From assembly GCA_027487795.1 (NCBI GenBank), contig JAIYCX010000028.1, forward strand, positions 44,028 through 108,027: a stretch of 64,000 bases of DNA. The letters are read 5' to 3'. The position numbers and the translations under genes were made by a program. Shown here in pieces: positions 63,601-64,000 of the stretch (position 1 is the stretch's first letter; each line of letters begins with the position of its first letter). The DNA is from Pseudomonadota bacterium. Its GTDB lineage: Bacteria; Bdellovibrionota_C; UBA2361; SZUA-149; DAOLCO01. A model generated the notes under the pieces. It did no database searches and had not been told where the DNA came from. It saw only the letters and a list, made by a program, of their open reading frames with translations.

Positions 63601-64000
63601 AGATTATGCTAGTAATTTATTATCAAAAGGAGGAGCTATTTATTCACGCTCCGAAAAAGAAATAACTCCTTCAGAAGAAGCTAAAAAAATATTAGATCTT
63701 AAAGAAGAGAGCTATACTCCTTCTGAACTGATTCGCGCTATACTAATGGCTCCAGCAGACTTACTTTGGAATGGCGGCATTGGAACTTATTTTAAAGCCT
63801 CCACAGAAACCCACGGTCATGCTAGTGATAGAGCAAATGATGAAGTTAGAGTTGATGCAAACCAACTTAAAGTGAGAATAATTGCAGAAGGTGGGAATTT
63901 AGGTTTAACCCAATTAGCTAGAATAGAATATTCAATGCTAGGAGGTAAAATAAATACAGATGCCATAGATAACTCAGGTGGGGTAGATATGAGCGATCTA
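60602..64000 (+). CDS. NAD-dependent glutamate dehydrogenase, large type (3' end outside window)
   Basis: The open frame starts ATG at 60602 and runs to the window edge (1133 residues seen; the family is about 1600), so it is cut by the window. It oxidatively deaminates glutamate with NAD. The diagnostic core is HLRGGKVARGGLRWSSRKDD, EVLGLMKTQMIKNAVIVPVG, AKGGFI, DNRIGTDVIHPTN, AADRGTATFSNIAN and VIGIGDMSGDVFGNG. The N-terminal regulatory half (with SITIAIKDRSFIIDTVNQS) is diverged. The catalytic Lys lies in QMIKNAV. Fits amino-acid catabolism. Confidence 0.95.
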   Translation, partial: MIKLIGINKANLLPTHVEKLQAYIIANTESEDPSKNNDKLELANALFRRASSSFLKDLRLQDQANIVQDIETFILDLSKEKISLENLLEFKTKRLNEEEPLYSITIAIKDRSFIIDTVNQSLNYFDLEPECYLHPVLEINSKNVISLSYIEVRLKELDDINVVENELKKRLECLIEITDSFSEMSEMISSISNFHDNNETAELLNWLQDGSFIFMGTNLKSNNSEKSFGLFNQTSYKKLIERSLNQDFSYSISHLKSPVHRYEFLNLIQIRTSDDKELSIIGILSTQGESSPALSVPIIKNKLLEIINQEGLITNSHDYKESINLFDCLPKTTLFSISQESLRNLLQVAAYSQAHDRSKVELVDTENPSLKVITTFLSKESFSKLLLEEITELIKASFIPALSTIEARSKVGDYELVPASIFFFQAADSKQIKSLENLEKEINLISTSWEERLHHSIKETFEDDSVQRLFSFYSKAFNKSYQVDHTPEEGARDILMLEKLSSEFPIDISIEDIELYREKLCYRIRIYKLGEPLILSDILPFIENVGFQIISEKVSIISVQNSVWSEIYDLTVTPKMLHKIESLEVKANLVHAIRNLLGKQITNDQLNYLLLSPGIREEEISIFRGLIRYIVQIKTGTSEGLIEALISNPITTSSLLELFKTKFDPQNTVNTKTDELGIASEERKQKVENLRLDIMTSLRKVQNVAHDRSLRSILNVINSVLRTNFYNQQSEGIISFKIDCSKIVNIPTPIPYREIFVSGVDFQGTHLRGGKVARGGLRWSSRKDDFRTEVLGLMKTQMIKNAVIVPVGAKGGFILHDEPTERKELLEAVKNNYKNFIRALLQVTDNRIGTDVIHPTNCICYDEKDPYFVVAADRGTATFSNIANSIAEDEFNFWLGDAFASGGKSGYDHKELGITAKGAWECAKRHFKELGIDIINQDFKVIGIGDMSGDVFGNGLILSNRAKLIAAFDHRHIFIDPDPDPAISFAERKRLFELSSSSWEDYASNLLSKGGAIYSRSEKEITPSEEAKKILDLKEESYTPSELIRAILMAPADLLWNGGIGTYFKASTETHGHASDRANDEVRVDANQLKVRIIAEGGNLGLTQLARIEYSMLGGKINTDAIDNSGGVDMSDL

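Noticed and set aside
1..64000. CRISPR array, insertion sequence transposase or prophage
   Set aside because: No regularly spaced short repeats, transposase or phage structural gene is visible in the window.

Overview
The window is AT-rich bacterial chromosome from a motile, aerobic Gram-negative. Lipid A and Kdo genes (waaA, msbA, lpxB), lipoproteins, MotA/MotB with a flagellin, two PilT ATPases, a heme A synthase, TCA-cycle genes (citrate synthase, aconitase, eukaryotic-type NADP isocitrate dehydrogenase), a methylmalonyl-CoA mutase subunit, an acyl-CoA carboxylase and a large NAD-glutamate dehydrogenase support this. The mix suggests a delta-proteobacterial-derived lineage (Bdellovibrionota or SAR324-like). 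That placement is inference and weak.

Layout. 0-7.3 kb: mfd (minus) divergent from pilT1-pilT2-mazG. 7.3-10.15 kb: accessory segment between two ~150-bp nested palindromes. It holds three minus-strand genes, each followed by a short attC-like hairpin, and a ~212-bp direct repeat upstream of two of them; it reads as a small integron-type cassette array without an integrase in view. 10.2-14.5 kb: surface or membrane genes (beta-helix acyltransferase, polytopic membrane protein, two unknown proteins). 14.6-18.8 kb: receiver-only response regulator, YajG-like lipoprotein, queG, DksA-type zinc finger protein, methylmalonyl-CoA mutase. 18.9-20.7 kb: a flagellin with a seven-repeat FG-GAP/VCBS (integrin-like) domain between its conserved ends. 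21.4-23.4 kb: acyl-CoA carboxyltransferase, a 31-residue ORF and a biotin carrier protein. 23.4-25.6 kb: motA-motB. 25.9-33.4 kb: citrate synthase, isocitrate dehydrogenase and aconitase with unrelated genes between. 33.5-35.4 kb: sugar epimerase-like gene and a GC-richer patch with two orphan genes. 35.6-45.1 kb: LysR regulator, thiolase, TPR proteins, heme A synthase, double glycosyltransferase, HEAT/hydrolase-like protein, PfkB kinase. 45.2-45.5 kb: tRNA-Thr(TGT) with a duplicated 3' end. 45.6-55.3 kb: Ser/Thr kinase, lipoproteins, Sel1 repeats, a 1245-residue repetitive surface protein, repeat-flanked secreted genes and a self-contained orphan gene. 55.3-60.4 kb: Gfo/Idh-lpxB-msbA-waaA operon. 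60.6 kb to the edge: NAD-glutamate dehydrogenase, cut by the window end.

Functional links. Propionyl/methylmalonyl-CoA genes, thiolase, TCA enzymes and glutamate dehydrogenase fit growth on amino acids and short acyl-CoAs. Flagellin, MotAB, PilT pair, adhesin and LPS genes shape surface and motility. The most unusual items are the propeller-bearing flagellin, the attC-like cassette segment, the tRNA-derived repeats and the apparent lack of a standard start codon for queG.
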